Shown here: positions 61,532-64,000 of the stretch, one piece after another | Layout: every line of letters begins with the position of its first letter | How positions within the stretch are numbered: position 1 is the first letter of the stretch | Assembly: GCF_018982885.2 (NCBI RefSeq) | Contig: NZ_CP081848.1 | Location: 372,001-436,000, forward strand | Direction: 5' to 3' | DNA: 64,000 nucleotides | Origin: Polymorphobacter megasporae | GTDB taxonomy: Bacteria > Pseudomonadota > Alphaproteobacteria > Sphingomonadales > Sphingomonadaceae | Position numbers and translations under genes: made by a program | The notes under the pieces: model-generated | The model's input: only the letters and a program-made list of their open reading frames with translations | Databases searched by the model: none | What the model was told of the DNA's origin: nothing

Positions 61532-63223
61532 TTATCGTGCCTCGACCGCGGTTGCACGGTAGGACAACGCTAGGTGAATTTGCGCTACAACTGCCGCGCC
61601 TTCCCCGACGGCGGCAGCGACCCGTTTGGTTGATCCGGCTCGCACGTCACCGATTGCAAAGACGCCGGGGTGGCTAGTTTCGAGCGGCAGCACGGAGCGG
61701 CCGTAGTTGACCGCCGCCCCTCTGAAGTCTTCACCGGTGGTCACGAACCCTTTATCGTCGAACGCGACGCAATCCTTCAGCCACGCAGCGTTGGGATCCG
61801 CACCGAGGAAAAGGAATAGGTGGCGCATTGTGCAATGCGTCTCATGGCCGTCCTCGCGATTGCGAAAGATAGCCCCCGAAAGTCCGGTGATCGGATCGCC
61901 TTCGAGCGCGACAATCTCGCAGCCTATGTGAAGCTCGACATTTGGCAACGCAGCGATCCGATCGATGAGGTATTTCGACATCGTCGCCGCCACCGGCCGG
62001 CGTACGATGAGGTGCAGTCGCTCGACCTGCGGCGCGAGAAATACCGCTGCTTGGCCGGCGGAATTGCCGCCACCGACAAGGGCGATCGCTTCGCCCGCAC
62101 ACAGCTTCGCCTCGATCGGCGAAGCCCAATAGGATATGCCATTGCCTTCGAACTCCGCCAGCCCTGGCACATCCGGGCGCCGGTAACGGGCTCCTGAAGC
62201 GACGACGACTGTCTTTGCACGTAGATACCGCTCCCCCGGCAGCTTTAACACCAACTCGGCGCCCTGATCGGCCTGCGAGCAATCGAGGCCATCGACGCCG
62301 AGTGGTATCGCGACCTCGGCCCCGAACTTGAGCGCTTGGTTGAACGCACGCCCGGCCAGCGCCTGTCCCGAGATGCCGGTTGGAAAGCCGAGATAATTTT
62401 CGATCCGGCTAGACTGGCCCGCCTGCCCGCCCATTGCTGTGTTGTCGAGAATGATCACCGACAATCCTTCAGAGGCTGCATAGACCGCCGCCGCGAGTCC
62501 CGCGGGCCCGGCACCGACGATCGCCACGTCGTAGACCTTTGTTGGATCGAGTTCGGCAACCATGCCGAGGCACGCAGCGACCTCGATCGTCGACGGATTG
62601 CGCAGCACGGTTCCATTTGGGCACACCATCAGCGGCAACTCGTGCGTCAGGACACCAAGGCGCATAACGAGGTCGTGCCCTTCGACATCGACCGCCGCGT
62701 CGAGAACAAGGTTGGGATAGCCACTGCGCGTGAGAAATCCCTGAAGTTTCGCTACCTCGGGGCTCGCCAGAACTCCGACGATGACCGAGCCCGCGCCGCC
62801 CGCTTCGATCAGACTCACGCGCCGCAGGATCAGTGCTCGCATCACGATTTCGCCGATGTCGGCCGAACCGACTATTAGCGCACGCAGGTGCGCCGCATCG
62901 AACGGCAGCCCGGTGCAACCCTCGGGCCCGGCGTGGGCGCTGGCCAGCGTCGGCCGGCCCGCCAGCTGGCTCACCTCGCCAGTAAACTGGCCCACTCGAT
63001 GCGTTGAGATCGGTGTTTCGCGGCTGATACCGTCGCGACGGACGGCCTCAATCGACCCTGCCAGCACCAGCCACGCCGGCACCCCTTCGTCGCCGATTGC
63101 ATACAACGCTTCGCCTGGCGCGAACCTTACGGCATCGCCACTCGCGAAGCGCATCGCTGTTTCGATCTGCGGCACGGTCAACGTCGGAAATCTCTGGGGC
63201 TGGCGGGAATCGGTCGCGCTCAT
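61532..63223 (-). CDS. Thioredoxin-reductase-like flavoprotein with N-terminal cNMP-binding-like domain
   Basis: A 563-residue protein. Residues ~1-130 form a cyclic-nucleotide-binding-like roll (VRFAPGEALYAIGDEGVPAW, LVLAGSIEAVRRDG). Residues ~135-220 are a small thioredoxin-like segment with MVCPNGTVLRNPSTIEVAAC. Residues ~230-550 are the reductase: FAD site VAIVGAGPAGLAAAVYAASE, GGQAGQSSRIENYLGFP, pyridine nucleotide site AIALVGGGNSAGQAAVFLAP, and GVFAIGDVRAGSTKRVAAAV. The redox CxxC of true thioredoxin reductase is absent (ISYWASPIEAKLC), as in this cNMP-fused family. It probably moves electrons from NAD(P)H to an unknown partner. ATG 63223 is preceded by a CACATTTC-flanked leader. Confidence 0.85.
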   Translation of the reverse strand: MSATDSRQPQRFPTLTVPQIETAMRFASGDAVRFAPGEALYAIGDEGVPAWLVLAGSIEAVRRDGISRETPISTHRVGQFTGEVSQLAGRPTLASAHAGPEGCTGLPFDAAHLRALIVGSADIGEIVMRALILRRVSLIEAGGAGSVIVGVLASPEVAKLQGFLTRSGYPNLVLDAAVDVEGHDLVMRLGVLTHELPLMVCPNGTVLRNPSTIEVAACLGMVAELDPTKVYDVAIVGAGPAGLAAAVYAASEGLSVIILDNTAMGGQAGQSSRIENYLGFPTGISGQALAGRAFNQALKFGAEVAIPLGVDGLDCSQADQGAELVLKLPGERYLRAKTVVVASGARYRRPDVPGLAEFEGNGISYWASPIEAKLCAGEAIALVGGGNSAGQAAVFLAPQVERLHLIVRRPVAATMSKYLIDRIAALPNVELHIGCEIVALEGDPITGLSGAIFRNREDGHETHCTMRHLFLFLGADPNAAWLKDCVAFDDKGFVTTGEDFRGAAVNYGRSVLPLETSHPGVFAIGDVRAGSTKRVAAAVGEGAAVVAQIHLALSYRATAVEAR

Positions 63224-63680
63224 GTGAAATGTCCATCCGCGGGAGGTTGATCGACCTGATGGTCCCCCACCTTGGGGGATACCGGCTTAGGCCATGATAC
63301 GTTCGGCCTATTCGCAGATCTTATAGCTTAGAGCGGATTTAATGCGCCGCCGATTATAATACACTCGCGATAGCCGAAAAGGTCGGTACGGGCCGTCCAG
63401 CGGGTTGCCCGTCAGCTTTGGTGAGCAGACTCGACATTATGCGTATGGAAGAAGGTTTTCCGTTGAAGCTTCGTAGAAGCAAGCGGTCCGGCTGATCGAC
63501 GCACGACCTGCGTTGCCACGATTTCCTTGCTTCACGTCCGACGTGCATCGGCCGCCGCGGTCGGAGTGGCAGATGAGACCGGTAGCGGGTCGTTGTTGCT
63601 GCGCGCCGGGGACTGCGCGGTTTTAAGCAAATGCTCTCTGGTGCGCACAAGCATTCTTTCGGAGCAAGCAGCGCACCGAC
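63224..63680. other. Intergenic region with traces of transposase
   Basis: No gene is intact. On the minus strand near 63550-63580 the stretch GLICHSDRGG recalls the DDE core of IS3-type OrfB proteins, but the frame breaks at once. The first ~80 bases should hold the promoter of the flavoprotein gene. Confidence 0.3.
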
Positions 63681-63812
63681 TTCGTCGGAATATGCCCTAT
63701 CAATGATGGAACCCGCCTTGTCGATGCGATGCTGATCAACCGGAACGACGAATGGGCGGTCCAGGGCTCGCGCAACATGATGCTGGAAAGCGTTGAGAAC
63801 TCGAGCGAGAAT
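63681..63812 (+). pseudogene. C-terminal remnant of an IS256-family transposase
   Basis: The frame reads FVGICPINDGTRLVDAMLIN, RNDEWAVQGSRNMMLESVEN. This matches the usual C-terminal end of IS256 transposases (VGIFPN..AIIRLVGA, then EQNDEWAVQ.RYM.LE). Nothing of the catalytic core is found upstream, and the frame continues into unrelated sequence. An inactive fragment at the right end of the window. Confidence 0.55.
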
Positions 63813-64000
63813 TTCTTGTCAGGCTGCAGTAATGGCCACCTGATAAGTCCGGCCTTGCTCGAGATCGTCGTGATCTCGCCGGCAAACTACGAGACGGCTC
63901 GGGGCACGATCCTCAGGCCAGTGTGGCTATGCTGCGCGGGCAATGAGATCTCCATGATGCCTAGTAGATCCATTCTCGCAACTGCCGGAATTCACACCGA

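Noticed and set aside
1-64000. CRISPR arrays, tRNA or rRNA genes, replication origin
   Set aside because: No regularly spaced repeats, cloverleaf-like sequences, rRNA segments or rep/par genes were noticed when reading both strands; short or divergent ones could be missed without tools.

Overview
The window reads as accessory or secondary-replicon DNA from a sphingomonad-type alphaproteobacterium. This is inferred from the gene content: TonB-dependent receptor, PEP-CTERM proteins, three Crp/Fnr regulators of a sphingomonad-like type, fused transaldolase/phosphoglucose isomerase, several SDR, GST, Rieske and molybdenum hydroxylase genes, and a high-GC base composition. Insertion sequences are dense, and many genes are duplicated, truncated or frameshifted, which suits a plasmid, chromid or genomic island. 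I see no replication, rRNA, tRNA or CRISPR locus.

Layout. 1-7070: a LinD-like (reductive dehalogenase-type) GST, a truncated MmyB-type regulator cut by a decayed resolvase and an IS630 remnant, then a Rieske oxygenase divergent from a TonB receptor (a likely uptake-and-oxidation pair). 7.3-9.2 kb: an internally deleted IS21 element and a complete IS5-family copy flanked by CTAG. 9.3-11.1 kb: a PEP-CTERM protein with a sigma-54-type promoter, and a Crp/Fnr regulator. 11.9-29.4 kb: a large carbon-metabolism locus. Two GH130 genes bracket a two-domain GT4 glycosyltransferase, rpiA and a tightly overlapping minus-strand operon tkt, tal-pgi, gnd remnant, zwf, HAD hydrolase, rpe, HAD phosphomannomutase, manA, tpiA, class I aldolase. 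29.9-33.7 kb: a complete three-subunit molybdenum hydroxylase operon. 34.7-37.5 kb: GST, SDR and an intact gnd. 38-41 kb: two paralogous Crp genes separated by an IS3 element. 41-47.3 kb: small genes, a second PEP-CTERM gene, a decayed IS630, an AlbA_2/coiled-coil gene with an internal stop, and an IS5-family element killed by a nonsense codon. 47.5-50 kb: SnoaL-like protein and two SDRs. 50.4-59.0 kb: a minus-strand operon of alpha/beta hydrolase, unknown protein, cupin, two molybdenum hydroxylase large subunits, one frameshifted FAD subunit, an NTF2-like protein and one 2Fe-2S subunit. 59.8-60.7 kb: second, inverted copy of the CTAG-flanked IS5. 61.5-63.2 kb: a thioredoxin-reductase-like flavoprotein with an N-terminal cNMP-binding-like domain, then transposase debris.

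How it may work together. The most coherent system is 11.9-29.4 kb. GH130 enzymes make or use mannose 1-phosphate; the HAD phosphomannomutase and ManA link this to fructose 6-phosphate; the Pgi domain and Zwf send it into the oxidative pentose phosphate route; Rpe, RpiA, Tkt, Tal, Tpi and aldolase can recycle the pentoses. Run forward this is a mannoside-fed NADPH cycle; run backward it could supply a mannose polymer made by the GT4 protein. The operon's own gnd has shrunk to 36 codons, while a full gnd lies 13 kb away. Both PEP-CTERM genes carry a matching sigma-54 element plus an upstream inverted repeat. Four FNR-type palindromes hint at oxygen- or redox-linked control of several of these units.
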